Assembly: GCF_000471905.2 (NCBI RefSeq)
Contig: NW_006499296.1
Location: 532,493 to 596,492 of the forward strand
Length of the DNA: 64,000 bases
Direction of reading: 5' to 3'
From: Amborella trichopoda
Lineage: Eukaryota > Streptophyta > Magnoliopsida > Amborellales > Amborellaceae
Shown here: positions 24,001-34,200 of the stretch, piece after piece
How positions within the stretch are numbered: position 1 is the first letter of the stretch
How the letters are laid out: every line of letters begins with the position of its first letter
Position numbers and translations under genes: made by a program
The notes under the pieces: generated by a model
What the model saw: the letters and a program-made list of their open reading frames with translations, nothing else
Databases searched by the model: none
Told to the model about the DNA's origin: nothing

Positions 24001-27000
24001 GATTCGTTGGCCATTAAAACTTAAATAAGAAAAAGATGATTGTGGCATGTTCCCATATATGCACATTGTATACGTACTCCCCAGGACCCAAAGCGTACCC
24101 AGGAGTAAGTTTTGATGTAAAAATTTGTGACCAGGATCACCAAATTTAGTGGTCTTGCTTCACACTATATTTACCCATGTTTTTGCTATTTCCCACCTTA
24201 GATATGGTGGGAAGCAATTATTCAAATATTTTCATTAATTTCTATTTTTCAAAATTTTAAAGAACAATTATTCAAATATTTTTGCGATTCACATACTAGA
24301 GAATTGGTCTGATTGATCATATGAACCGATCCAGCAGGTGATTGATCTAACCACTCGCACTGAATTTTAAAAAATTGTTTTCTTTTTTTTCTAATAAGCT
24401 TCATTGACATAATGTGAATTTTAAAACATTGTTTACTAATCAAAACTTTAATGAACAATTGTTTCATGGGGCTGGACTACATTTTTACAATATGTGGTCC
24501 AGAGGTACAAAGCATCCATCTTAAAAATGAATGCAAATAGATGGTCCATCTAAAAACAACTGTAACTAACGGTCCAAATATTTTTTTAATATAATTATTA
24601 CTTCTAGTTTTTAAAATGAAAAAAGTTTATGTAAGGATGCAACTGTATAATATAGAACTATGGATGCACCTTAAAAATCCATCGGAAAAGGTAGTTTTAA
24701 TGTTGAAAAGCCATTTTATTGTTCATATCGACATCAAGATGTATGACCAATAAAAAGATTTTAAGTCTCAGAAATAGTGCATTTTACAATATATTATCTA
24801 CACCATCCATTTTCAAGATTTTCATATGTTTATAATGTTTATAGATTTGCATATGTTTATAAATCTATTTGATTTAAACTATTTTTTAAATTTAAAATTT
24901 TATAATTAGATATAAAAATAGATTTTGAGATAATCTTAAAAACATTTTACATCAAAATTATATACCATGATAAAATTTGAAGGTACACCTTACCGCTACA
25001 GCGATGCGTCCGTATGCCACCTACACCCTTTCAAAATTATTATTTTTAGTTTTTAAAAAAGAAAATTCATTCATGATGTCCATGTTTAAGATTATATTTT
25101 AAATATACATTTATTGTCACCCCCATATCTACATGTACGGGCTTGGCCGCATGCTAACCGCGTCGTTGTACTAATACCCCAGGCTTTTCCCGACCTCGGC
25201 GATGCGGTTGACTTCAACTTTGGGCTTGGGCCTGATCGACCTCCAACAAGCGCAATTATAAATCCTTATTTGCAACGAAAATTTCTTTATCAATGCAGTC
25301 CACATGAGGTAATGCTCTACAATCAAAATTATTTTCTTATTTTACCGTCTCAAGTTGAAATTATGACTTATTTAATAATTGATAATCATGCTTATTTTGT
25401 ATATTTTATTCATGTATTTCTCTTTGGAAAACTAGGGTTAGGAGATATACTATCCTCCCCATGTCGCTACTATGGAATACTTTATCACGGTGTTTCAAAA
25501 TGCGGATTGGTGGTGTATTGTCCACCCCACACATATGTGTCGAATTATTAGATCGGTCCAAATTGATGATTGAAAAACTACAACATTAAAAAAAAAACAA
25601 AAAAAATTAATGCTTTATGAGGGATATTTTTTTGTTTTTTGGGAGGTGGGGGTGCGGGGGACAGAGTTTTTTCTTTCTTCTTTTTTTTTAGAGGGAGGAG
25701 GGATACGTTCCTCGAACCGGTTCAGATGCGATCAAATCTTGATCTAAATCATTGATTCCCAATCCAGATTAGTGGGTATTAAAAATATAGGATTGTTTAC
25801 AAAGAGACCAATTATTTTTTGTATAAAGAGGTCATGACTATTCCTACTCATTATATATCAAATTGGATGGCTTGGGGTGAGTCGCGAAGTCCGAGAATTT
25901 TTTTTTGGAACTTTGTGTCTAGCCAATTACACTCTTACAACCACCCATTTTGAAATCTAAAGAACAAAAATGATTGTGATCTCTTTGTACAAAAAGTAAA
26001 TGGTCTCTTTATAAACAATTCCTAAAAATATTGCTTTTATCATATACACGAAAACGAATGTCCATTTGGATTTATAGAAAATCAGAAGTATATTTCTTGC
26101 CACACCTTTTGAATCTACTCTTGCCTTTATATGGTATGTTCTAAGATTAGCAAAAAGATTTGTTGCTCCCTCAAGAACATATATTGTGCATTTGCTCCAT
26201 ATTTTGGGATGTAATCTCAAGAACCTGTAACCAATCTCAATGAAAAACATTTTGAATTGCACTCCCTATGTGCCACAAAAGCAATGACATCCCTCTAATT
26301 AATAAAGGGCATGATCGAGGTGTCCAAGAACTCAACATCCAAGTTTTTTTTTTTGAAAATAATCATTTAATGTTATTTGGATGGCTCCCAAAGTATTGGA
26401 ATAAAAAAGACAATCTCCTAAACAGTTTTCGGCCCTAGGGGGGTGTTATAAAGGATACTCTGGTCGGAGCACACCATATGTTCTTGATTACCTTTTAAAT
26501 TATATTGGAATGACGAACCTAAAAATGTTGAAAAGGTATACAATGAGATCATTTATATTTGGTACAAGGTGGTCGTAATTAATCTTGACTATTGGATGTG
26601 AAATTGGGTAGCTGCATTTATTTAATTGACCAAACTCAAAGTTCAACATAAAACTTGTTGAACTTTGTGACACACTCAAGCTATTAGATTTCACATCAAC
26701 TAGTTGCAAATAATTTTGATATCCTTATACTAAAGGTAAATAGTCTCATTCTATACGATCCCAAAAATGTTTCACAAGGCATGGATAAAGGCAATTCTCG
26801 CAAGTTTACAATACATCTTTTTAAATTCACCATTTGGAGGCTTGCAATTTCGGAAAACCCATGTCACCATTTATGAGTTATAGGTTAGAAAACTGCATCC
26901 AATGATAAATCATACTACTAAAAGATTCTGTGCACTCAAGAATGGGATTGGGGTCGTGGTGGAAGTACTATTTGTGCCTAAGCTAAAGTCTAGGCTTCCA

Positions 27001-29148
27001 TTATCACTTAACGCCGTCAAAAACCACTAACGAGTTAGAAAACGGGTAGGGGCTCGTCCCACTAAATTACCCAAAAAAGAAAAATTGCATGCACTCACGG
27101 GGAAATATCATGCATTTGCTCATTCAAGTAAAATAGTATTTTCAAAAGGAAAAGTATATGTGGATAGAAGAAGGTTGCACAAGCACCCATCCAATGGTTG
27201 AGATCTCATATGGCCATATCTAATGGCTGAAACTTAGTCTTGTATTTTATTTTTTATTTTTATTTAAATAAGAAACTTATCTAAATTTTGGTGTGTAAGG
27301 TATTTTTATAAGGACAATTGTTTCTTGCGGGCTAGACCGCATTTCTAGAATATGCAATCCGAGGTACAAAACATTCATCGTAAAGATGGATGCAAATAGG
27401 TGGTCCATCTACAAACAATTGTAACTTAAGATCCAAATATTTTCTTAATATGATTATTATTTTTAGTTTTCAATTTATTTTTGTTTTTCATATTCATGAT
27501 CTCCATGTTAAAGATTATATATTCTTTAAAAATTAGGATCAAATTATATTAAAAATATATATTTATTGCCAAGCCTACTTTTCTACAATTTGTGGGCTGG
27601 ATGCATAGAAACCATGTACTTTTTATAAATATAACTAAATAAAAATATTTATAAAATATTTTAAATAAAAATACCAAAATATCTCAATTTTTTGTTCAAT
27701 ATTTTTTCAAAAATATTTTTTATTAATTTTATTCAATCTTACTTATAAAAATGAACCTAAAACTAAAATTTCACATTAATATTATTTTTAAATAAGAAAT
27801 ACGAAATTCATCATTGGCCCTTGGATGAGCATGGTTCAATATGATCCATTATAAAGTGCCGATGCACCTTTTAAGCGTCCACATGTTGTGGACGCAATAC
27901 CAAACCATTTCAAAATATTGTAATCTTTTCATAATAGTGACTAAAAAAAAAAATTTCATAGATACTTATAGCATCCTAGGATGGAACATAGACTGCCTAA
28001 TTCTTGAATGGTATCCACGAACTTAAATTTCATTTCTCCTTTTTAAAAAAGGTGCGGTTTGTATAGAGCCAAGGCTCTAAACAATCATAGTAGAGCTTAT
28101 CTTCAAATAGTGTTGAACAATGTGGTTTCAATACTAGAAATTGTTGTGATGGTCTTAAAATTAATTTTCATATCTAATTATAAAATGAAAAATTAAAAAA
28201 TAGTGTAAATTAAAAAGATCTATGAAAACTTGAAAATCTTAAAAATTGACGGTCCAAAAATGCATCACAATATGCATTATTTTCAAAACTTAAAATCCAT
28301 ATTTTTCTCATATTCATGCATCTTGATGTCGAGATGATCAATTTGAGGATATGTGGGCATCAAAATAGCCTCTTCTAGTGAAATTTTTGAGGTGGGCTCT
28401 AATTTGATTGTTTAGAGCCTCAACTCTATATAAATTTTTTCTTTTTAAAAATAGTAGTCTAGTGATTTTTGGTAGTTTTCAAATTCTCATTTAAGAAAAA
28501 TACTAGTTTTGTTGCTCCAGAGAGTAAATATAGTACAACTTGCTATCTTGTGAATTCACTATACTCTCTCATTATTCCTACTATTTATGTGTCTATGGCC
28601 TATCACTAAACCATCTTCATGGCAATAATCATGAATAGGGTTGGGTCGTAGAAGTAGCACCCCCACATCTAGCTATCACGTTGTGGTTTTCAATCTTGTT
28701 GATACCATATACTGATATCACATAGTGATACGTTAAATAAAAACTAACTTCCTAATCTATATGAAAAAATGAATAGGGGCATGTCTTGCCCCTCTAAATT
28801 ACGCCACCCCAAAAACAAAACAAAAAACAAATTCATGGCAATAATTTTGTGTGGAATCCACAGGACTCTACCTTAGCTTCGATGCTCTTGAGGCCAGCGC
28901 CATTGATGCCACTATTCAGTGCAAAGTTTGAAGGGGCAAATATGGGGGATGTTGATTTGGTGAAGCGTGTGTATATAAAGATGAACAAAGATGAGATTAT
29001 GAGGCCAGATGTGCATCAAGAAATGATGATTAAAAGCTGGCCACCCGATGAGGTCATGTTCATTGACACCGACCATAGCCCATTTTTCTCTGCCCCCAAT
29101 GAGTTGCACCACTTGTTGATCAACGCCTCAACTATGTATTGCGGTTAA
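21074..29148 (+). CDS. MES17: Methylesterase, MES17-like (methyl-IAA/methyl-salicylate esterase family)
   Basis: An alpha/beta-hydrolase of the plant MES family, which hydrolyses methyl esters of hormones; MES17 of Arabidopsis acts on methyl-IAA. Exons 21074-21304, 22660-22800, 25183-25308 and 28864-29148 join with all introns in phase 0 to give 260 aa, the usual family length. The oxyanion-hole motif HGTCHGAWCWYK lies near residue 14. The nucleophile elbow GHSAGG is at exon 2. FGLGPDRPPTSAII is in exon 3, and RVYIKMNKDE (acidic triad member) and DTDHSPFFS (histidine) are in exon 4. DHSPFFS rather than GADHM points to the MES17 type. I take the ATG at 21074 (MGEVPATQHFVLVHG) as the start. No targeting peptide is seen. 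Introns are 1.36, 2.38 and 3.56 kb and full of MITEs. It appears intact, and the catalytic triad is complete. Confidence 0.92.
21335..21650 (+). repeat. GA-rich ~36-bp minisatellite in intron 1 of the methylesterase
   Basis: Units of the form GAGAGAGAAGC-GTTAA-TTTGTGTG are repeated with variation, starting about 30 bases after the exon-1 donor. Minus-strand frames across it (21382-21582) only reflect the repeat. Confidence 0.75.
23620..23853 (+). repeat. Degenerate ~50-60-bp tandem repeat in intron 2 of the methylesterase
   Basis: About four units share GGGCGGT-CGGCACTTTG and ATGCAGT-C-ATA-AAA. The last two units, starting with CTTCTAAAAAGTATGCA, are nearly identical. There is no coding function. 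Confidence 0.7.
24452..25164 (+). mobile_element. MITE family C, copy 1, split by a family B MITE
   Basis: Left part 24452-~24620 has CAATTGTTTCATGGGGCTGG, GATGGTCCATCTAAAAAC and TAACGGTCCAAATA. The right part ~25032-25164 has ATATTTAAATAT-type DNA ending GGCCGCATGCTAACC. Both halves match copies 2 and 3. The ends are imperfect inverted repeats around a shared TGTACAA-ATGCGG core. A family B copy sits inside. The right end lies only 18 bases before methylesterase exon 3. Confidence 0.78.
24620..25031 (+). mobile_element. MITE family B, copy 1 (nested in family C)
   Basis: It starts around AAGGATGCAACTGTA and ends CGTATGCCACCTACACCCTTT, whose inverse starts AAAGGGTGTAGGTGGC. The interior has CACCTTAAAAATCCATCGGAA and TTCATATCGACATCAAGATG, matching the copy at 50386-50782. 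The host sequence TAGTTTTTAAAA is present on both sides, consistent with a duplicated target, although the repeated stretch looks longer than usual. Confidence 0.75.
25789..26030. mobile_element. MITE family D, copy 1
   Basis: The left end reads AGGATTGTTTACAAAGAGAC and the right end, reverse-complemented, AGGAATTGTTTATAAAGAGAC. The match continues inward for over 40 bp (TATTTTTTGTATAAAGAGGTC), so this is a foldback-like element of about 240 bp. It lies in methylesterase intron 3. Confidence 0.8.
26525..26765. mobile_element. MITE family D, copy 2
   Basis: The termini GAGATCATTTATATTTGGTA and, inversely, GAGACTATTTACCTTTAGTA match copy 1. The interior (AAAGTTCAACATAAAACTTG, CTTGTTGAACTTTGTGACA) also contains a secondary inverted repeat. 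It lies in intron 3 of the methylesterase. Confidence 0.72.
27311..27615 (+). mobile_element. MITE family C, copy 2 (uninterrupted)
   Basis: It contains CAATTGTTTCTTGCGGGCTA, AGGTGGTCCATCTACAAACA, TTCATGATCTCCATGTTAAA and the right-end TTGCCAAGCCTAC block in the same order as copies 1 and 3, with no insertion. At about 305 bp it defines the family length. It lies in intron 3 of the methylesterase. Confidence 0.8.
28044..28448. mobile_element. MITE family A, copy 2
   Basis: The left end GGTGCGGTTTGTATAGAGCC is followed by AAGGCTCTAAACAATCATAG. The right end reads TTTGATTGTTTAGAGCCTC then AACTCTATATAAA. The interior is parallel to copies 1 and 3. It lies in methylesterase intron 3, about 415 bases before exon 4. 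Confidence 0.82.
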
Positions 29149-29235
29149 AAAACTCATAGAAGAGGGTTTTTTTATTTTTTTTAAAGTTAAAAAATAGGAC
29201 ACTCATTAAAGAGTCGGGGGTTGAATTTGATTACA

Positions 29236-29472
29236 ATAATAGAGTATACAATGAAATCGTTTATTTTGACATAAGGAGGTCATAAACATCACTGATAATC
29301 GGATTTGAAATCGGATAGTTGATGGTGTGTCATTATTTGAGCACAAAGTTCAAATTAAAATTTTTTGAATGTTGTGACATACTTTTATCTATTGGAGTTT
29401 ACATCCAATGGCTAAAAGTGATTGTGGCCATCTTGTATAAAAAATAAATGATCTCATAATATATAATCCCAT
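29236..29472. mobile_element. MITE family D, copy 3
   Basis: It begins TACAATGAAATCGTTTATTT and ends, inversely, ATTATGAGATCATTTATTTT. It starts about 88 bases after the methylesterase stop, so it probably lies in the 3' untranslated region or just beyond and could supply or displace the poly-A site. Confidence 0.75.
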
Positions 29473-30535
29473 CTGATAAGGAGTATGTTAATCTTGTTAA
29501 AGTTATATAAGTAGGACGGGAGCCAAGGGATCACATTTTCATGGGCTTTTTGTATTATTTATGTTTGTAATAAAATAATCTCTCTTGGTTTTTTTTTTGT
29601 TATTTATGTGTGTAACAAAAGGATCTCTCTCATATGAGAGGTATGGCTCTCTAGTCTCTATATTGTTAGTCTGAATGATCCTACATGTAATTTTAGGTTA
29701 ACAATGAAAGAAATACCTATGTGATCTTTTATCGGCGAATATATATATATTTTTTTCATCCCTTTCTTTTGGCAAAAGATCACTTATATGTGGTCTTTAT
29801 TATAATAAGATAAATTTCAAGATAAAATGAACATATCAATAAAACCAAGATCTTAACAATTTGATATTATTGAAACAACTATGCATTATACTTGAGAATA
29901 AAAGATAAGATTGCAAGAAACAAAAGGAAGAGTGCCGGAGATTACCTCAACCGGGCTTATTACACCCCACACCGAATCACCACCATTCGATGGCGCGGGA
30001 TCAATGGTCTAGCTTCAATATCGAACCAGAAAAACAAATTTCGGCTAAGCCACACCAATGGAACATGAACCCCTTTGATCACAAACTCAAACCCTAGGTG
30101 AATTCTCGTAGCGGTGGATTCCTTTTTTGCTAAACCCTAAAACCCTTAGCCATAAATCCATATTTGAAAGATAGGAGAGATAAGAATTTCATAACCCAAA
30201 CCCTTAGGTTCTTTCACAATGTGGGAGAGAGATCAAACATGAGATATATAAACTTTTTTAAGAGAGAGATAGAAAGATAAGGTGTATAGATTTGGGTATA
30301 GACAATCCATTTTTTATAGGTTTGAACAAGATTAGGGTTTCTTAGGGTTTTTCTTGGCGTGCCTCTTCATGTGATATTGAACATAGACCATCGATCAAGG
30401 GTGACTTGTGGGGTGAGAGATCTGAGTCATCCATTCTATAGATAGGCCATTAACATTATGGACGGTGTATGAACCATTATCTTCTTTTTCTTAACCATTT
30501 TCCTGTCAATAGAAATTAGATAAATTAAATCTAAT
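29473..30535. other. Intergenic, no gene seen
   Basis: T- and A-rich spacer with a leader-like patch at about 29940-30170 that has CCCTAGG and AAACCCTA motifs. No exon, LTR boundary or RNA gene could be supported. Confidence 0.4.
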
Positions 30536-31079
30536 TAAAATGTCACACCCCAAGAATTTACAATACTGATATTCTTGAGATGTGACAGTCAAAACATATA
30601 TATTCATCTCTAAGTAGCCAATTAAACATTTTGTACAATAATTTATGAAAGGTAACAGTTTTGAAGGACATTCTTGAAATCTATTTTGATAACAGTCAAG
30701 TATCAATAAACGAACTTTTATGAGAATCCAAAATTAACTACGGAATTATCACAATTTATGGAATTGCCAATTTGTAAATAATCATTTCATAGGCAATACT
30801 ACAATCAAGTGTAAAAATATCAGTTTTTCAAAAAATGAGGCAGACATTTGCATATGAATTTTACAATGTCTAAATATTCAAAAACAGTAGAAGGAAATCT
30901 CATAATTAAACTAAAAGTGGAAATATCATATTTATTTCTAATAATTTTACAGTATCTAAAATTTTCTAACAATAGACAAGAAAAATAAATAAATTTATTT
31001 CTAAGAATTTACAGTATTTAAAATTCTAACATAGATAAAATATCACAATTTTATTCAAAATATTATTTTTTAAAAATAA

Positions 31080-31400
31080 TGAAGTCGCGTGCGCATAAAA
31101 TTTATCGCGCCTAAAATTCATGATAATAAGCAGAAATAATTATTTCATTTCATTTAAAAAAAAATGGATTATTTTTCGAGACAATGAGGTCACTTACGCA
31201 TAAAATTTATTGCGCCTAAAATTTATGATAATAAGCAAAAATAATTATTTCATTTCATTTTTAAAAAGAACGGATTATTTTTCAGGAAGATGATGTCACT
31301 TACACATAAAACTAATAAAATAAAGATGTTGGATAGAAATATCACTATTTTATTGAAAACTGACTATTTTTCAGAAGAATGCAATCACTTACACATAAAA
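31080..31400. repeat. Internal ~90-110-bp tandem units within the LTR
   Basis: Units marked by GGTCACTTACRCATAAAA recur at about 31083, 31188, 31292 and 31382 in this LTR. They recur at about 32423, 32511 and 32602 in the other LTR. The unit number differs between the LTRs and explains much of their length difference. Confidence 0.7.
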
Positions 31401-31594
31401 TATTTGAGAGGGAGCATCCGATAAAAATTCGGCTAGAGAGAAGAGCTCACTGTGTTTCGACTAGAGAGATAAAGATCTCAAAAGTTTTCTAGAGTAGGAA
31501 TTCTCACCTCTCCGAATTTTAATTCTAATAACATATTCTTTTATTCTTTTATTCTTTTATTCTTTTATTACATGTGTGAGAGTTAACTTAAAGC

Positions 31595-31688
31595 CCACGT
31601 CCTTTAATGGACGTGGCAAGAGCAAGGAAGCAAAAAAAGCTTTTAAACCGAAAGCTTTTAAAAGTAGCGATGGTCCCTAAGGACCATC
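31595..31688. repeat. Cluster of three hairpins in the LTR (second copy at 32803-32895)
   Basis: Three inverted repeats follow each other: CCACGTCC/GGACGTGG with a 6-base loop (31595-31616), an AAAGCTTT pair (about 31637-31658) and GATGGTCC/GGACCATC with a CTAA loop (31669-31688). All three are present in both LTRs. In the element's minus orientation they lie near the start of the LTR, in the U3 region. Confidence 0.8.
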
Positions 31689-33001
31689 ATGTTCAAACGA
31701 ATCATCATGTATTAAAAGTTTCTTTTTTTTTTTTCTTCTTCTTTTTTTTTTTTTTTTTTGAAATTTTAGGATTGTTACATTCTTTCCCCCTTAAAGAAAT
31801 TTAGTCCTCTAAATTTGTGTACTTGATTTGTGAAAAAGATTTTTAAATTTCCTAAGAATCTTAAACCTATTGCTCTGATACCATAATTGTCACACCCCAA
31901 GAATTTACAATACTGATATTCCTGAGATGTAACAGTCAAAATATATATATACATCTCTAAGTAGCCATTTAAACATTTTATACAATAATTTCTGAAAGGT
32001 AACAGTTTTGAAGGACATTCTTGAAATCTGTCATGATAACAGTCTAGTATCAATAGACGAACTTTTATGAGAATCCAAAATTAACTACGAAATTATCACA
32101 ATTTATGAAATTGCCAATTTGTAAATAATCATTTCATAGGCAATACTACAATCAAGTGCAAAAATATCAGTCTTTCAAATAATAAGGCAGACATTTGCAT
32201 ATGAATTTTATAATGTCTAAATATTCAAAAACAGTAGAAGGAAATCTCATAATTATACTAAAAGGGGAAATATCACATTTATTTCTAATAATTTACAGTA
32301 TTTAAAATTCTGAACAATAGACAGGAAAATTAAATTTATTTCTAAGAAGTTACAACATTTAAAATACCTAACAATAGATAAAATATTACAATTTTACTAA
32401 AAATATTATTTTTCAAAACAATGAGGTCACTTACACACAAAACTTATAAAATAAAGATCTTGGACAGAAATATCACTATTTATTAAAAACATACTATTTT
32501 TCAGGAAGATGATGTCACTTACACATAAAACTAATAAAATAAAGATGTTGGATATAAATATCACTATTTTATTGAAAACTGACTATTTTTCAGAAGACTG
32601 CGATCACTTACTCATAAAATATTTGAGACGGAGGTTTCGATAAATATTCGGCTAAAAAGAGGAGTTCACTGTGTTTCGACCAGAGAGAGAAAGATCTCAA
32701 AAGTTTTCTAGGGTAGGAGTCCTCACTTCTTCGAATTTAAATTCTAATAACATATTCTTTTATTCTTTTATCACGTTACAGGTGTGAGCGTTAACTTAAA
32801 GCCCACGTCCTTTAATGGACGTGGCAAGAGCAAGGAAGCAAAAAAGCTTTTAAACCAAAAGCTTTTAAAAGTAGCGATGGTCCCTAAGGACCATCACGTT
32901 CAAATGAATCATCACGTATTAAAAGTTTCTTTTCTTCTTCTTTTTCTTCTTTCTTTTTTTTTTTTTTTTTTTTTTTGAAATTTTAGGATTGTTACATAAA
33001 A

Positions 33002-34200
33002 TATTATGCATTCCATAATCTTTCACAAAATATTCCAAATATATATCAAGTCAATATATACTTTCAATATTTAGTCAATATATGGTCAAAATATTTCATA
33101 TCTTATTTGACCACATGCCATAACATAATATTACCAAAACATGAAATAACTTAAACTCCACGAAAGAATCCAATGGGTGGGGCGTGCCACCCATGTGTGG
33201 CACATGTGGGCCCCACCACTTGACACATGGTGGGCCCATGTGCACTATGAGCCCCTCCATGATATTTTATATAATTTTAAATTATCAAAAAAATAATAAT
33301 TCTAAAACATCATTTGAATTTTATAATTTTATAAAAACAATATCTTCATTTTTATAAGTCCAAATAAAATATCAAATGACTCATAAAAATTCAAATAATA
33401 ATTCTAAAATAATTTATAATTAAATTAACTTGATGGGGAAATGGATCCATATGGTTAAAGAATTTAATCTACAATCAAGGGGCACTCCACCTTCAACTGT
33501 AGACTACAGACTACACTTGCCTTATTGAATCGACCCAGTGTTTCTCATGACCCACAGTCCAAGCAGAGGCTCATTAGCAGGTCACCAAAGTCTGGCGGAT
33601 GAGCCAGCAATCCTAGTCTATGGATTATAGGTCCTTCCCAAGAGACAAGTCCATGTCACTAAGACCTTATGCGACCGCAGCTCTATAGCGCATAGGGGTA
33701 TCTCTCGCACATACGTAGCGCATGGGGGTATCTCTCGCAAATGCATACGTTTCACCCTAAAAGGTGGATTTCTGACTTTCTCGAGCGATTTATCGATATG
33801 CATGTCGTGTGATAGTACATAGATGAGGTTTTGGCCTCTGTCCCTATAGGCCATCATCACACACAATCACACAATCCCTCGGCTCACTCATCCGGGCATG
33901 TTCACTGATCTCATCAAGGTATAACCCATAAACCCTCATCGGTTTGTTCTTCATGCCTAAGTAAGATGGGTTTTTTCCAACCGACTGGCCTAGATCGTTA
34001 AATACAGATCGGTATCAGCAAACCATCATTTGCTTAGTATAATCTACGAGGGGCCACACTCCCACTGAGTTCATGTTCCACTATATCATTTCATTTTACA
34101 AGCACTCATAAAGCCTTTAAAGGCCACATAAACTCAACAAACACATACTACTAAGATATGCTAACCTCTTTATTTTGTCTTTTCTCATTGTGTATTGTTT
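33002..34200. other. Repeat-like intergenic sequence, possible LTR remnant
   Basis: A GC-richer block (about 33480-34120) has the look of an LTR or leader. It contains a ~33-bp tandem pair around 33690-33745 (TAGCGCAT-GGGGTATCTCTC). No boundaries or protein motifs were identified. The minus-strand frame at 33618-33866 spans that repeat and is not called a gene. Confidence 0.35.

Larger units (their letters stand above)
30541..32996 (-). mobile_element. TRIM-like LTR retrotransposon: two long LTRs, 108-bp interior
   Basis: Two direct repeats, 30541-31779 (1239 bp) and 31888-32996 (1109 bp), both run TGTCACACCCC...GGATTGTTACA and are flanked by a perfect 5-bp duplication TAAAA (30536-30540 and 32997-33001). 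Read on the minus strand, the 5' LTR is followed by TGGTATCAGAGC (plus 31872-31883), the initiator-Met tRNA primer site. A purine tract GGGGGAAAGAA (plus 31780-31790) abuts the 3' LTR. The interior has no coding room, so mobilisation would depend on another element. It looks structurally whole. The LTRs differ at scattered sites and by block length differences, so the insertion is not recent. Confidence 0.92.

Noticed and set aside
31607-32978. Lys-rich frames ending in poly-Phe (31607-31804, 32784-32978) and a related minus frame (31775-32053)
   Set aside because: They lie inside the two LTRs of the TRIM-like element, span hairpins and poly-T tracts, and are not genes.
33618-33866. 82-codon minus-strand frame with repeated REIP-CA motif
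   Set aside because: The repeat comes from a tandem pair in the DNA, with no domain or splice context.
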